A program made the translations under genes and the position numbers. This document shows positions 43,759 through 54,228 of a stretch of DNA of 64,000 nucleotides, piece after piece. The stretch is from the NCBI RefSeq assembly GCF_051045985.1, contig NZ_CP157350.1, forward strand, positions 1,454,529 to 1,518,528, written 5' to 3'. The notes under the pieces are model-generated. The model was not told the DNA's origin, ran no database searches, and was given only the letters and a program-made list of their open reading frames with translations. Position 1 is the first letter of the stretch. Each line of letters starts with the position of its first letter. Source of the DNA: Scardovia wiggsiae (GTDB lineage: Bacteria; Actinomycetota; Actinomycetes; Actinomycetales; Bifidobacteriaceae).

Positions 43759-45267
43759 TCAGCGCTGGCTGTTCCACCAATTTTTAAGTTCCGCAGCTGC
43801 TGTCTGTTCATCCACCGGACCGTTATCAAGCCGGTACTCCAGCATATGCCTGTATGCCCTGCCCACATCAGGCCCCGGCCGGAGGCCCAGGATATCCATA
43901 ATCTGGCTGCCGTTGAGATCAGGTCTGATCGCGTCAAAATCTTCTTTCTCCTTAAGCTGCTCCACGCGTTCTTCAAGCTCATCCATCGCCTGCTCAAACA
44001 TCAGCGCTTTCTGCCTGTTCTGAGTAGTCGCATCAGCCCGCGTCAGACGGTTGAGCCTGTAATACAGGGTACCCGCATCTTTTACATACCGCCGTACTGC
44101 AGCATCAGACCATGGCTCATCAACATAACCGTGGAACCTGAGATGGAGCTGCACCAGCTTAGAAACATCGTCAGTGATGCGGTTGTCAAAATGCAGCTGC
44201 CTCAAGCGCTTCCGCGTCATTTTCGCGCCAACAGCATCATGATGGTGGAAGCTGACTTTCCCGCCGGCCTCAAACCTGCGAGTGCGCGGCTTCCCGATAT
44301 CATGCATAAGCGCGGCAAGCCTCAGCTCAAGGTCCGGTGCCGGGACCGGGCCATTATCATCCGTTTCCAAAGCAATAGCACGCTCAAGTACTTTCATCGT
44401 ATGGTCGAAGACATCTTTATGATGATGGGAAGGGTCCGTATCCATCTGCAGCGCAGGAAGCTCAGGAAGCACATAATCAGCCAGCCCCGATTCAACAAAG
44501 GCTTCAAGCCCCTTGCGGGGATGCCCGCTTAAGACCAGTTTCACCAGTTCGTCGCGTACCCGTTCTGCAGACACAATCTCAATACGCCCGGCCATGGCAT
44601 TGAGCGCTTCCGCCGTATCAAGGGCAATACGGAAATCAAGCTGGGCAACGAACCGCACTGCACGCATCATACGCAGCGGATCGTCACTGAAAGACTGTTC
44701 AGGTTCAGCAGGGGTCCTTAAAAGCCTGCGTTCCAGATCATCCCGGCCATTGAAAGGGTCTTCAAATTCCATCTGCGGTACCCTGACCGCCATGGAATTC
44801 ACTGTAAAATCACGCCGCGAAAGATCCCCTTCAAGCGAAGTTCCATAATTGACATCAGGCTTCCTGGATTCCGGCTCATAAACATCACTGCGATACGTAG
44901 TGACTTCAATGGATACATCTGCCCCGTCCTGCATATGCTTAAGCGCACCCAGGGTACCGAATTTGCGCCCCATATCCCAGAAACCGTCGCCCCACTGCCG
45001 CAGCAGGGGTTCGAACTCTTCAGGCTTTGCAGATGTGCAGAAATCCAGGTCATGCGCCGGACGGCCCAAAAGTATATCCCGTACAGATCCCCCCACAAGG
45101 GCAAGCTCGTACCCTGCATCTGCAAAAATATGTCCTAATTCCACGGCAGCCGGAGGGATAGCGGACATATCTATCTGTCCTGCCTCCTGAGCATGCACTC
45201 CCTGTGCTTTATGCTGCATCCCCTGTGCTGCACGCACTCTGCGGTCGTTTTCGTTATGGTCAGACAC
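43759..45267 (-). CDS. pcnA: CCA tRNA nucleotidyltransferase / poly(A) polymerase family
   Basis: Adds or repairs the CCA end of tRNA. The head domain reads LALVGGSVRDILLGRPAHDLDF with the D-x-D pair, followed by RRDFTVNSMAVRV and DPLRMMRAVRF. An HD domain follows (LAALMHDIGKPRTRRF, HHHDAVGA). The product is 502 residues. GTG 45267 has GGAGGT at 5 bases. It is divergent from the NUDIX gene, the same arrangement as Rv3907c/Rv3908 in M. tuberculosis. Confidence 0.94.
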   Translation of the reverse strand: MSDHNENDRRVRAAQGMQHKAQGVHAQEAGQIDMSAIPPAAVELGHIFADAGYELALVGGSVRDILLGRPAHDLDFCTSAKPEEFEPLLRQWGDGFWDMGRKFGTLGALKHMQDGADVSIEVTTYRSDVYEPESRKPDVNYGTSLEGDLSRRDFTVNSMAVRVPQMEFEDPFNGRDDLERRLLRTPAEPEQSFSDDPLRMMRAVRFVAQLDFRIALDTAEALNAMAGRIEIVSAERVRDELVKLVLSGHPRKGLEAFVESGLADYVLPELPALQMDTDPSHHHKDVFDHTMKVLERAIALETDDNGPVPAPDLELRLAALMHDIGKPRTRRFEAGGKVSFHHHDAVGAKMTRKRLRQLHFDNRITDDVSKLVQLHLRFHGYVDEPWSDAAVRRYVKDAGTLYYRLNRLTRADATTQNRQKALMFEQAMDELEERVEQLKEKEDFDAIRPDLNGSQIMDILGLRPGPDVGRAYRHMLEYRLDNGPVDEQTAAAELKNWWNSQR

Positions 45268-45479
45268 TTTGTACCTCCGGCTGCTGCCCGATGCAGCAGC
45301 AATATTCCGCTGTTATCTGCTATTGTATTCTACGTTTTATAATATGCGTAAATATACACCCTCCGTATTCCCGGCACATCAACCGGGGACGGGAAGGAAA
45401 TGTCAAAATTTCATGCGCTCTCCAAGAATTCTACCCTTCCATTACTCCATTCGCACAAACTGCACGTAAACTAGTAAGT

Positions 45480-46406
45480 ATGGAAATTACTCCGGGCGAT
45501 ATTGCACGCATGGTAAAACGCGCCATGCGCGACCCGAAGCATACCCTGAAAACGTCGTCTCAGAACGAAAAACCGGCTGACGCAGCAGATACCGCAGACG
45601 GCCGGCATCACCATAAACTTGCTTATTTCAGATATACAGACCCGGATACTTCTTATGAGGCATTGCTGGAAGACGATGACGACACGCCGGTATACAGTTC
45701 GCAAACCCCTCATTCATCAGTTGAGATACGTCCGCACGGCGAGTACTCATACGGCAGCGATGATCCGCATTCCCTGCTTACTGCCGTATATGAAGAACTG
45801 CTGAAAGAGGAAGCGGATACGGATATTGACGATGACAGCCTGGGCCCTGAGAATGGTACCGAACAGATATCTTCAGACGGCCGAAGCCCTGCTACCCCTG
45901 CTGTAATGGCCGGCAGGCGCGAAAATTCAGCGACTTTCCCATCGCTTGACAACCGTAATCTGCCCATAGCGCGCGAATATTCTGCCGGAGGGCTTATTTT
46001 TGACGGCAATAACCATGTTGCTATTATCGCCCGCCACTCACGCTCCGGGCATCTTGAGTGGTGCCTGCCGAAAGGGCATATTGAGAAGGGGGAAACCCCC
46101 GAACAGACTGCTGTGCGTGAAGTGCATGAAGAGACTGGGATCCTTGGGGAAGTCGTTGATTCCATAGCGACGATCGACTACTGGTTTACCGGGACTACAC
46201 AGCGTGTGCATAAGCTCGTACATCACTATGTGCTGCGTCAGACTGGCGGGGAGCTCAGCGTCGAGGGGGATCCTGACCACGAAGCAGAAGATGCTATATG
46301 GGTAAATTTTGACGACCTCGCTGATATCCTCAGCTACCCCAACGAACGGCGGATCGTATGGCTGTATTCCCGGAAAAGCAAAAAGGCTCACGAAACTGAT
46401 GAGTGA
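45480..46406 (+). CDS. NUDIX hydrolase
   Basis: Predicted pyrophosphohydrolase of 308 residues. The NUDIX box is complete: GHIEKGETPEQTAV followed by REVHEETGI. It is preceded by an acidic, low-complexity region of about 150 residues. Position next to pcnA and before murJ equals that of mutT4 in mycobacteria. The start is uncertain: ATG 45480 has no good ribosome-binding site and the frame continues upstream to 45204. The stop overlaps the next start by 8 bases. Confidence 0.88.
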   Translation: MEITPGDIARMVKRAMRDPKHTLKTSSQNEKPADAADTADGRHHHKLAYFRYTDPDTSYEALLEDDDDTPVYSSQTPHSSVEIRPHGEYSYGSDDPHSLLTAVYEELLKEEADTDIDDDSLGPENGTEQISSDGRSPATPAVMAGRRENSATFPSLDNRNLPIAREYSAGGLIFDGNNHVAIIARHSRSGHLEWCLPKGHIEKGETPEQTAVREVHEETGILGEVVDSIATIDYWFTGTTQRVHKLVHHYVLRQTGGELSVEGDPDHEAEDAIWVNFDDLADILSYPNERRIVWLYSRKSKKAHETDE

Positions 46407-48894
46407 CACCGGCGCCAAAAACACCTCCCGATCTTCTGCACATCTCTGCTTCCGCAGCTGCTGTGCTGTACTGGCTGTACTTGTTTTTGCGGTCCTTGCC
46501 CTTATCAGCCCTGCTGCGCCGTCAGCCTCTGCAGATTCCCGCCAGCTGACGGCCGCAGGAACACAGAAAAATACTTCCGGGGTCACTCTGGCCCTGAAAA
46601 AATCAACTTCGGTCATCAGTGCTACATCCGGTTACAGTGCAACAGTCACTATCACAAATAATACTTTCCGTACGCTTGATACCGGCAAACTGACAGCCTA
46701 TACACGCCCCGATTTCGTGTTCCGGGACAGTGACACTGTGCAGCGCTGGGCACAGGCTGATTTCCGCCTGGATGCAATGAGTGTCCTGGGATCAGGCGAT
46801 ACGCCGGCAATACAGCCGGGGAAGTCTGCCGACGTAACTATTTCCGTGAAGCCTGATGCACGTGCAATCTCGCGGATAACTACGTGGGGGGCAAAACCTG
46901 TCCTCATACGGTATACCCATAAAGAAGCTGCATCGGCCGGTTCCGAGCGCACCGGCAGTTATACAGGCCGCAGCAGCACAAGTGCACGCCGAACCGGCAA
47001 TATCAGCAACTCAAGCGGTCCAAGGCCGGGACAGGTGGAACTGAGGACTTTTGTCACCAGGACGAACTCCGATCTCCCCGAAAGCTCGCTGCCAAAGCTT
47101 AACGTTGTTTTTGCACTGCCTGTCACTTCCCCGAAGCTGTCCCGCACGACCGTTTCCGCGTCCAGTCTGATACATGGCGCTGGTGCTGTGCGCACCGATT
47201 CTGCAGCAAATTCCATTTATTCGGAAACCCCCGACTGTGCCCGGCAGGCTGAATATATTAAAAAACTCAATGATACTTATCCCTTTATCCAGAACATTAT
47301 TGATCCCGCAGTCGCAGGGCAGTACAAGGATTACCCTGCCGCCGCAGTCATGCAGCCTTACGGCACTAACGTAAGCGCAGTATCGCAGTACCCGTCCCTG
47401 CAGTGGGACTCAGCCGGGATACATGACCACCTGTGGGATGCGGCAGCTATCCAGAAACTGCTTAAAACACAGGGCACAGGCAGCTCCCCGGACCAGGGGA
47501 ACAGCAGCGGCTACCCGTTCGCGCAGGCGCCTTCCATAGCATGGCAGGGCCCGCATTCTTCCTGGACAGCGGATGCCCTCGCCAGGGCCAGGCAGCAGGG
47601 ATATACTGCCGTTATTGCGACAAGCGGGTTTACCGGTACAGGCAGCACTGCAGCACACACGGGGAAACTCACGGTCCCCACGCAGTCCGGGGATATCACC
47701 GTACTCAGTGCACACAGCAAACTCAGCGCACTGGCACAGAACAGGGCAACTTCCTCCTCTTCGGCCGCAGAGCAGTCGCAAGCCGGAAGGCTCAACAGGT
47801 TTATAGCTGAAACAGCTTTCTATGAGACCCAGGCGCCCTATGAGTCCCGGACCTTCCTTATCACTTTGGGAAGCCTTGCAGATACACAGCAGCGGCAGTA
47901 TACCGGTTCCCTGCTCAAACTGGTCAGCCAGTCCCCCTGGCTTCAGACAGATACGCTCAACTCCCTGCTCACAGCAGACAGCCCCTATACATCCAGGCAG
48001 GCAGCAGATCTTGCCCAGGCAGGCAGTGCCGGCAAAGCTGCTGCAGGGCAGCACTTTTACGCTTCCGCCCTGAAAACCCTTGCCGGCCTCCGGGAAAAAC
48101 TGGCTGTTTTCGACCGTACCATCCTCGTCCACTCATCTGCAGGCGGGCGCACATCATCTGCAGGGGCACAGGGGCTTTCCAGAGGGGATGCCCAAAATAA
48201 CAGGTTGGCCGCAAACCGCGGTTATACCCTGGAGAATTCTGCAACATGGATGGGCGCCCTTTACACAGCCTTCGACACCTGTTCCCTGCGGTCATTCACT
48301 ATTGACGACGGCAGTACTGGCACAGCAGATACCGGACAGACAGCACAGAATACTGCAGCTCAGGATACTACAACACAGAAAAATGCGGATGCTGCCGCTG
48401 AGGCTGCAGATCCTGCAAAAAGCATCGTTGATACACTGTACAGCTCAGTTTCGCTTATACATCCCGGTTCGGTCAGTACAGTTTCCGATAAAGCCAACCT
48501 TCCCCTTACCATTACCAATTCCCTTCCCTTCAGCGTAAAAGTCGGCATAAAAGGGACAGTGCTGAAAGAAACAGCACAGAATACAGGTATTGAGATATCG
48601 TCTGTTAAAGACATCACCGTCCACGCACACAGCAGTAAACAGACAACGCTTACAATAACTGCCCAGGGAGGCAGACGGGCCTCAGCAAAACTGTCCCTTA
48701 CCGATTCGCAGGGGAAGGAATTCGGCAGGGCAGTCACTACGCAGATCACCAGCGCACTTGCCGTTAATGATATTACCGGATATGCCATAATCGCGATCGC
48801 TGTGATCCTGGGTGCCCTCGGCCTGTACCGCCAGATCAGGCGTATTCGTACAGGTGCTGTGAATAAAGGCGATGAAGTAGCTGAAAAGCACTAA
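46399..48894 (+). CDS. DUF6049-like secreted, membrane-anchored protein
   Basis: Protein of 831 residues with an N-terminal signal peptide (CCAVLAVLVFAVLALISPAA), a large Ser/Thr/Ala-rich extracellular part and a C-terminal transmembrane helix (ITGYAIIAIAVILGALGLY) followed by basic residues. Position between NUDIX and murJ equals that of Rv3909 in M. tuberculosis; the family is conserved in Actinobacteria and has no established function. ATG 46399 overlaps the NUDIX stop (ATGAGTGA), indicating coupling. Confidence 0.85.
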   Translation: MSDTGAKNTSRSSAHLCFRSCCAVLAVLVFAVLALISPAAPSASADSRQLTAAGTQKNTSGVTLALKKSTSVISATSGYSATVTITNNTFRTLDTGKLTAYTRPDFVFRDSDTVQRWAQADFRLDAMSVLGSGDTPAIQPGKSADVTISVKPDARAISRITTWGAKPVLIRYTHKEAASAGSERTGSYTGRSSTSARRTGNISNSSGPRPGQVELRTFVTRTNSDLPESSLPKLNVVFALPVTSPKLSRTTVSASSLIHGAGAVRTDSAANSIYSETPDCARQAEYIKKLNDTYPFIQNIIDPAVAGQYKDYPAAAVMQPYGTNVSAVSQYPSLQWDSAGIHDHLWDAAAIQKLLKTQGTGSSPDQGNSSGYPFAQAPSIAWQGPHSSWTADALARARQQGYTAVIATSGFTGTGSTAAHTGKLTVPTQSGDITVLSAHSKLSALAQNRATSSSSAAEQSQAGRLNRFIAETAFYETQAPYESRTFLITLGSLADTQQRQYTGSLLKLVSQSPWLQTDTLNSLLTADSPYTSRQAADLAQAGSAGKAAAGQHFYASALKTLAGLREKLAVFDRTILVHSSAGGRTSSAGAQGLSRGDAQNNRLAANRGYTLENSATWMGALYTAFDTCSLRSFTIDDGSTGTADTGQTAQNTAAQDTTTQKNADAAAEAADPAKSIVDTLYSSVSLIHPGSVSTVSDKANLPLTITNSLPFSVKVGIKGTVLKETAQNTGIEISSVKDITVHAHSSKQTTLTITAQGGRRASAKLSLTDSQGKEFGRAVTTQITSALAVNDITGYAIIAIAVILGALGLYRQIRRIRTGAVNKGDEVAEKH

Positions 48895-48981
48895 TCTTTC
48901 AAGGCAGTAAATTACAATAGGTACAGTAGGCGCAACTGGACGGTACGCAACAGGCAATAAAGCAGAATACAGAGGAAACAT

Positions 48982-51900
48982 ATGAGCTCTCAAGCATCAT
49001 CAGTTGGACGCAATTCGCTGATTATGGCATCGGGCACTTTTGTGTCCCGTATCACGGGGCAGTTACGAACTATTCTGCTCGCTGCAGCCGTTGGGACAAC
49101 AGGTATTGCGGCTAATGCATACCAGACAGGCACGATGATCCCGCAGGTACTGTTCACTATCCTTTCGGGAGGCGTTTTCAATGCTGTCCTTGTCCCGCAG
49201 ATAGTCAAATCCCTTAAGGAAAAAGACGCGAACGAGCGGCTCGATAAGCTTATTACCCTGTCTATCATCCTCCTTTTCGGAGTTGCCGCTATTATGGCGG
49301 CCGGGACGTACCTTATCACGTCTTTATACCTGAATTCAAACTGGAACGCGCAGCAGCATGCGCTTGTAGATGCTTTTACGTTATGGTGCATGCCGCAGAT
49401 ATTCTTTTACGGCCTGTACACGATCCTCGGGCAGATACTGGCTGCCCATGAACGGTTCGCAGCATACGCATGGAGCTCTGTTGGGGCAAATATTATTGCA
49501 TGCGCCGGCTTCGGGATTTTCATTGCCATGTTTGGCAACGCATCCCGCCAGCCTATGGGATGGTGGGATCAGAACAAGATCTTCCTGACTGCAGGCATGT
49601 GGACTTTAGGGGTTGCCTTCCAGGCAATCGTGCTGTTCATCCCTCTCTTTCAAACAGGGTACAAGTACCGCCCGCGTATGGGTATCCGCGGTATCGGCCT
49701 GCGGTCCATGGGGAATGTTGCTATGTGGAGCCTGAGCATAGTTGTTATCAACCAGGTTGTAGGCATCCTGACCACCCGCGTTACCAACGGCGCACCCATC
49801 CAGGGGAACGATCTGTATGGTATCGCCGGAAACGCTTCATATCAGAATGCATTCACCCTTTATATGCTGCCTTACGCACTTGTAGCTGTTTCCATCGCTA
49901 CTGCTATCTTCCCACGCCTGTCGCTATACGTCACCGAAAACCGTATTGACGACGTCCGCGATACTCTGAGCTATTCACTGCGGCGATGCGGTATTATTAT
50001 GCTGTTCATCACCGCCATGTTCGTCGCAATACCCGTACCGATCATCAAAGCCCTCCTGCCGTCAGTACCGCTGTCAGAAATTAACCTTATTGCGCCGCTG
50101 CTTATTGCCCTTGGGATCAATTCCTGGGCCGCATCGGCATTCCTTTTCCTCCAGCGCACTTTCTATGCCTTTGAAAACGGCAAATACCCTTTTATTTTCA
50201 CTGTTATCCAGAACGCTGTCCAGATCATAGGGATCATGATCGCACAGTTCAGCTTTGCACCCCGGTACTGGACACTTGGCGTAGCAATTTCCGTTACTGT
50301 CAGCTATGCCGTCAGCCTTCCTGTACTGTTCTATCTCAGCCAGAAAAAGCTCTTCAACGGTACGCTCAATATTGCACGGATCGTGCTGTCCTTCGGGAAA
50401 ACCGTTATTGCCGCCGTCATAACCGCTCTGCTGAGCTATTCCCTGTACGCTATCCTTATCCGGATTATGCATATACAGCTTTCAGGCGTACATGGCCATA
50501 TGTCATGGATCCAGTCGCTTGTCATCTGCATAATCATCGGGATAATTGCGCTCGCGCTCTACACGGGTATCCTTGTACTGCTGAGGATGAACGATCTTGT
50601 CGATATCGGGATTTCTGCCGTAAAGCGCCTCCATCTTGAACGGTTCCCCCTGGGCGCGCAGCTCCTTGCCCAGCTTGAAAAGCGACAGACCAAGAAGCGT
50701 ATTATTGTTTCCGAGTATGCTGCTGACCTCAACGACGGCATCATAGCCGAGCCTCAGGCACTCCCCCAGATGGATACTTTCCAGTCAACAGATGCATCAT
50801 ATAACCTTGATCCACGGCCGGTACGCACGGTGGCCTCACGCAACGCAGCTTTTATAGGCCTTGACCGGAAAGCCGGAAAGGGCAAGGGCGATGCAGGACG
50901 TACGGGCCGTCCAGAAAACGCCGGCCTTGCCGGCAAGGCCGGTCCGGAGACCCATACTGCAGGAGGTACTGGAAACAGTGCAGGTACAGCAGCTGCTGGT
51001 GCGTCTGATCTTCCGGTATCCGATATTGTCCCCCGGGCCGTACCGGATGAGGGCCGGCAGGGTGCTGCGGGTACTGACGGTATCGGAAAGACGGCTGTTT
51101 CATCTGATACCGTATCACCTGCAGCCACACGCATCCCCTCTGCTGTTGTACGCTCTGCCGGACAGGATACCTCTTCCCCTGCCGCAGCAGCTTCTGCGGC
51201 ATCTCTTCTTGCCTCGGCGGGAACAGGGGCAGAAACGGGCAGGGGTAATACTGCATCTGGCATCCTGCACCAGTCCGGCACTGTGCACGGGGACAGCCAT
51301 ACTATGAATATCCATCCGGGAGATATCATCCTCAACCGTTATGAACTGCTGGAACTTCTTAACGAGGGGACCGGGATCGCTGCATTCAGGGCTTTTGACA
51401 TCTCTTCTTCGCAGGAATGCCAGATTTTCATAACCACTAATAAGCATCTGTTCGATGAAATAGGCAACATCACTTCAGAGCTGACTCTGGCAAAATTTAC
51501 TTTCAGTGAGCAGATCCTCCAGTCGTACCGTGATACCGAGGCTTATATAGTTGCGATTCCGCGTGATAAAGGCATAAGCCTTGCTGATTATACGCGGCTC
51601 GATAGCCCGGAAAGCACAGGGCAGCAGCCTGGCCGGCGTAATCTGCCCCAGCCGGCTTCATCAGCCACGCAGACAGCAGCTGCACACGGGCAGGCTGCAC
51701 ATGGCCCGGATGCCCGGCAGCATACTGTCAGTGTGGCCGGAGTCCGCAGCATTATAGGCGAACTGGTACAGATCGGGCAGACCTTCAAAGACCATGGTAT
51801 CGCACATCACGCTATCACTGCGCAAACAATACGCCTGACCGGTACGCAGCTTATGATCGCCGATACAGCGGTTTCACGCATGGTCAGCACGTACGCCAAT

Positions 51901-53901
51901 GAAAGCATCCAGGATACCGTCACAGATCCAGAACTGGCTACTGTAAGGCAGATAGCGGCAGTCCTGTTCCAGCTCATTACAGGAAGGGAATTTGACCCTT
52001 CAGCAGATACGACTTCGGCGGCACTCACCCTGAAGCCATCTTCCGCACAGGCTGCTTCCGGATCCGGGAATGATCCTGCTTCTGGCCCTACCGCCAAGCC
52101 TGCTGTTTCAGATACTGCAGCGGGGGCTTCAGCAAAAGCAGGTACGCCTGCAGCTTCAGGAAAGGCAAATCCTGTACCGGAGACAGCAGGTATACAGTAT
52201 TCTTCACTTCTCGGCCAGGGTGAACAGATCCCGCCGGAATTCTTCCTGATCTGCGAGCGCGCACTCGGACTGAGGGATGCCGGCTCCCCTGATCCATCCC
52301 AGTCCCAGGGAGTATCCCAGGAAACATCAGGCGGGACAGTGCCTACCCCCATCTTTACACTGCTTGAGCTGTCAGTACTCCTTGGTTCCTATACCCCATG
52401 GAAAGGGCTGTCATTCTCTGACGTCCATGGGCCTTTCCCTGATTCCCGGGCTTCAATATCACAGATAAGCCTGCAGATTGCCGGCATCAATGATAAACTC
52501 ACAGTCCCCGGCTATCTGTTCCATAGCTCAGCGGCTCCATCTGCCCGCAGGAGTGCGCGTGTCATCCACTCATCGTCATGGAACCGTGACCAGCTTTTCC
52601 AGAAAGATAATGAAGTAAAACTCAGCCCTCAGGGAGATGACCTTTTCGGCGCATTCGATGATTCCGGCAGAGGCGCTGATGTTTCCCCTCTTACAGGGAA
52701 CTCGCCGAAAATAGTCCCGGCAGCGTATCCGGAAGAAGCTAACAGCAGTACCCATGCAATCAACATCGGATCTGTGCAGGATACGTATACAAATACCAGC
52801 GGACCGCTTTCCGGGACGGAAGGTCCAGGATCTACGCCAGCCAATGATAACCAGTATGGTACTGCTGCATCAACTTCAGAAAGGCTCGCCCGTCTTGCAG
52901 CACAGCAGCCCCAGAATCCGCTTTCCTCCGGCCCGCGTCAGGCTGAAGCACAGGCTGGCTCTTCCCATGCACAGTCTGACGCTTCCCACGGATATGCTTC
53001 CCAGCTATCACATACCAGACCTTCTGTATCCGGCCTGCCAGGCCGCTCTGTTGGGGACAGAAGGCTAAATGAAAGCGCTGCCAATGATCCTGAGCTCGAA
53101 AGATCATATGATAGGCAGCAAAAACGTGCTGCCAGGGAACAGAGGGATTCTGTTGTACGCCACAGGACTGTAACAGTTATGATCGTCGGCGTCATACTCA
53201 TTGTCGCGCTGGTTGCCGCATCCTATACTATGGGGCTGTTCCGCTTCCGTTCCCCAATAAGTAACGGGAACTCCCCGTGGCCAAGCCTGCAGGCGAATGA
53301 AAGTGTTAATGGGGATACATCGTCTTCAGGTCCCTCCGCACCATCATCATCAGGTTCTTCTTCCAGTTCCGGACCGTCAAGTTCCGGGGATGCCTCGTCA
53401 TCTGGAGGCAATTCGCAGAGCACATCTCCGTCTACGACATCTTCCTCTTCCCCATCATCGCAGCCAGCTAATTCAGGGCCTGCCGCACAGGGAGGCCAGA
53501 GCGCTGCAGCTTTCCCTCAGACCAAGGCCGCACAGGGTGTCCCTGATCCGAATATGCCTTCAGGCACGGCCACTATCCGGCTTGCCAGCACACGTTTCCT
53601 GAATAAGCCTAACGGGCTCAAGGGGTACGGGATGGCACTGACTTTCCGCGGTACCCAGACCATTACAAAGATACGCCTCAGCTCGCGTTCTTCCGGCGGC
53701 ACAGGATATGTGTATGCGGATTCCGATTCTTCAAACCCGAATAACGGGTATCCGGTCGGGCAGTTCAGCTTCTCAGGATCCGGGGATACGGTGATTACAC
53801 TCAGCCGTCCTGTTTCCACGGATCGGCTGGTGCTATGGGTCCCATCTGAATCAATGCCCTCAAACAACAGGGTATATTTCAACCGCATCTCTGTGTCCTG
53901 A
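48982..53901 (+). CDS. murJ: MurJ lipid II flippase fused to pseudokinase and discoidin-like domain
   Basis: Protein of 1639 residues. Residues 1-545 are the MurJ/MviN flippase with 14-odd membrane helices (starting SLIMASGTFVSRITGQLRTI). A low-complexity linker leads to a protein kinase-like domain at about 780-1130 that lacks the catalytic HRD (HGIAHHAITAQTIRL) and DFG (MIADT) residues and so is a pseudokinase. One transmembrane helix at about 1390-1415 (TVTVMIVGVILIVALVAASY) is followed by a Ser/Pro stalk and a beta-rich C-terminal domain from about 1525. The overall plan matches mycobacterial MviN (Rv3910), whose pseudokinase domain recruits FhaA after PknB phosphorylation. AGAGGAAACAT precedes the ATG. 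Confidence 0.95.
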   Translation: MSSQASSVGRNSLIMASGTFVSRITGQLRTILLAAAVGTTGIAANAYQTGTMIPQVLFTILSGGVFNAVLVPQIVKSLKEKDANERLDKLITLSIILLFGVAAIMAAGTYLITSLYLNSNWNAQQHALVDAFTLWCMPQIFFYGLYTILGQILAAHERFAAYAWSSVGANIIACAGFGIFIAMFGNASRQPMGWWDQNKIFLTAGMWTLGVAFQAIVLFIPLFQTGYKYRPRMGIRGIGLRSMGNVAMWSLSIVVINQVVGILTTRVTNGAPIQGNDLYGIAGNASYQNAFTLYMLPYALVAVSIATAIFPRLSLYVTENRIDDVRDTLSYSLRRCGIIMLFITAMFVAIPVPIIKALLPSVPLSEINLIAPLLIALGINSWAASAFLFLQRTFYAFENGKYPFIFTVIQNAVQIIGIMIAQFSFAPRYWTLGVAISVTVSYAVSLPVLFYLSQKKLFNGTLNIARIVLSFGKTVIAAVITALLSYSLYAILIRIMHIQLSGVHGHMSWIQSLVICIIIGIIALALYTGILVLLRMNDLVDIGISAVKRLHLERFPLGAQLLAQLEKRQTKKRIIVSEYAADLNDGIIAEPQALPQMDTFQSTDASYNLDPRPVRTVASRNAAFIGLDRKAGKGKGDAGRTGRPENAGLAGKAGPETHTAGGTGNSAGTAAAGASDLPVSDIVPRAVPDEGRQGAAGTDGIGKTAVSSDTVSPAATRIPSAVVRSAGQDTSSPAAAASAASLLASAGTGAETGRGNTASGILHQSGTVHGDSHTMNIHPGDIILNRYELLELLNEGTGIAAFRAFDISSSQECQIFITTNKHLFDEIGNITSELTLAKFTFSEQILQSYRDTEAYIVAIPRDKGISLADYTRLDSPESTGQQPGRRNLPQPASSATQTAAAHGQAAHGPDARQHTVSVAGVRSIIGELVQIGQTFKDHGIAHHAITAQTIRLTGTQLMIADTAVSRMVSTYANESIQDTVTDPELATVRQIAAVLFQLITGREFDPSADTTSAALTLKPSSAQAASGSGNDPASGPTAKPAVSDTAAGASAKAGTPAASGKANPVPETAGIQYSSLLGQGEQIPPEFFLICERALGLRDAGSPDPSQSQGVSQETSGGTVPTPIFTLLELSVLLGSYTPWKGLSFSDVHGPFPDSRASISQISLQIAGINDKLTVPGYLFHSSAAPSARRSARVIHSSSWNRDQLFQKDNEVKLSPQGDDLFGAFDDSGRGADVSPLTGNSPKIVPAAYPEEANSSTHAINIGSVQDTYTNTSGPLSGTEGPGSTPANDNQYGTAASTSERLARLAAQQPQNPLSSGPRQAEAQAGSSHAQSDASHGYASQLSHTRPSVSGLPGRSVGDRRLNESAANDPELERSYDRQQKRAAREQRDSVVRHRTVTVMIVGVILIVALVAASYTMGLFRFRSPISNGNSPWPSLQANESVNGDTSSSGPSAPSSSGSSSSSGPSSSGDASSSGGNSQSTSPSTTSSSSPSSQPANSGPAAQGGQSAAAFPQTKAAQGVPDPNMPSGTATIRLASTRFLNKPNGLKGYGMALTFRGTQTITKIRLSSRSSGGTGYVYADSDSSNPNNGYPVGQFSFSGSGDTVITLSRPVSTDRLVLWVPSESMPSNNRVYFNRISVS

Positions 53902-54228
53902 CCGGTAAGCCGGCACAGTCCAGCTCACGCTATATACAGAGCTGGGTTCACGCCGAATATACACTTTTCCCCGTGCAACTGTACCGGCTGTATCTTGTTT
54001 TAATGTGGCTGCCTTCCATTCCTGCACAGCGCCCGCATAGTTTACTAACTAATCCTGCAGGCCTTGCCCAGAGCATAGGAAGGAATAATACAGCATTCAG
54101 GCGGTTCTTACCTGTAGATAGATTTATAAAGGCGGCATCAGGAAAGTTACAGTACCGGTAATAGCGGATGATACTGTGGACTATCCTCAGCAATGAGCCG
54201 TCCTGACGGCAGAGGCATTGGAGGAACC
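53902..54228 (+). other. Intergenic region murJ-trxB
   Basis: About 330 bases without a recognisable gene. A short inverted repeat (CCGG-TAAG-CCGG) follows the murJ stop. No sigma factor or regulator gene, as found here in some Actinobacteria, is present. Confidence 0.4.

Noticed and set aside
45000..45020. GGTTCGAA resembling a tRNA T-loop
   Set aside because: It lies inside pcnA coding sequence and no cloverleaf forms around it; no tRNA or rRNA gene was found in the window.
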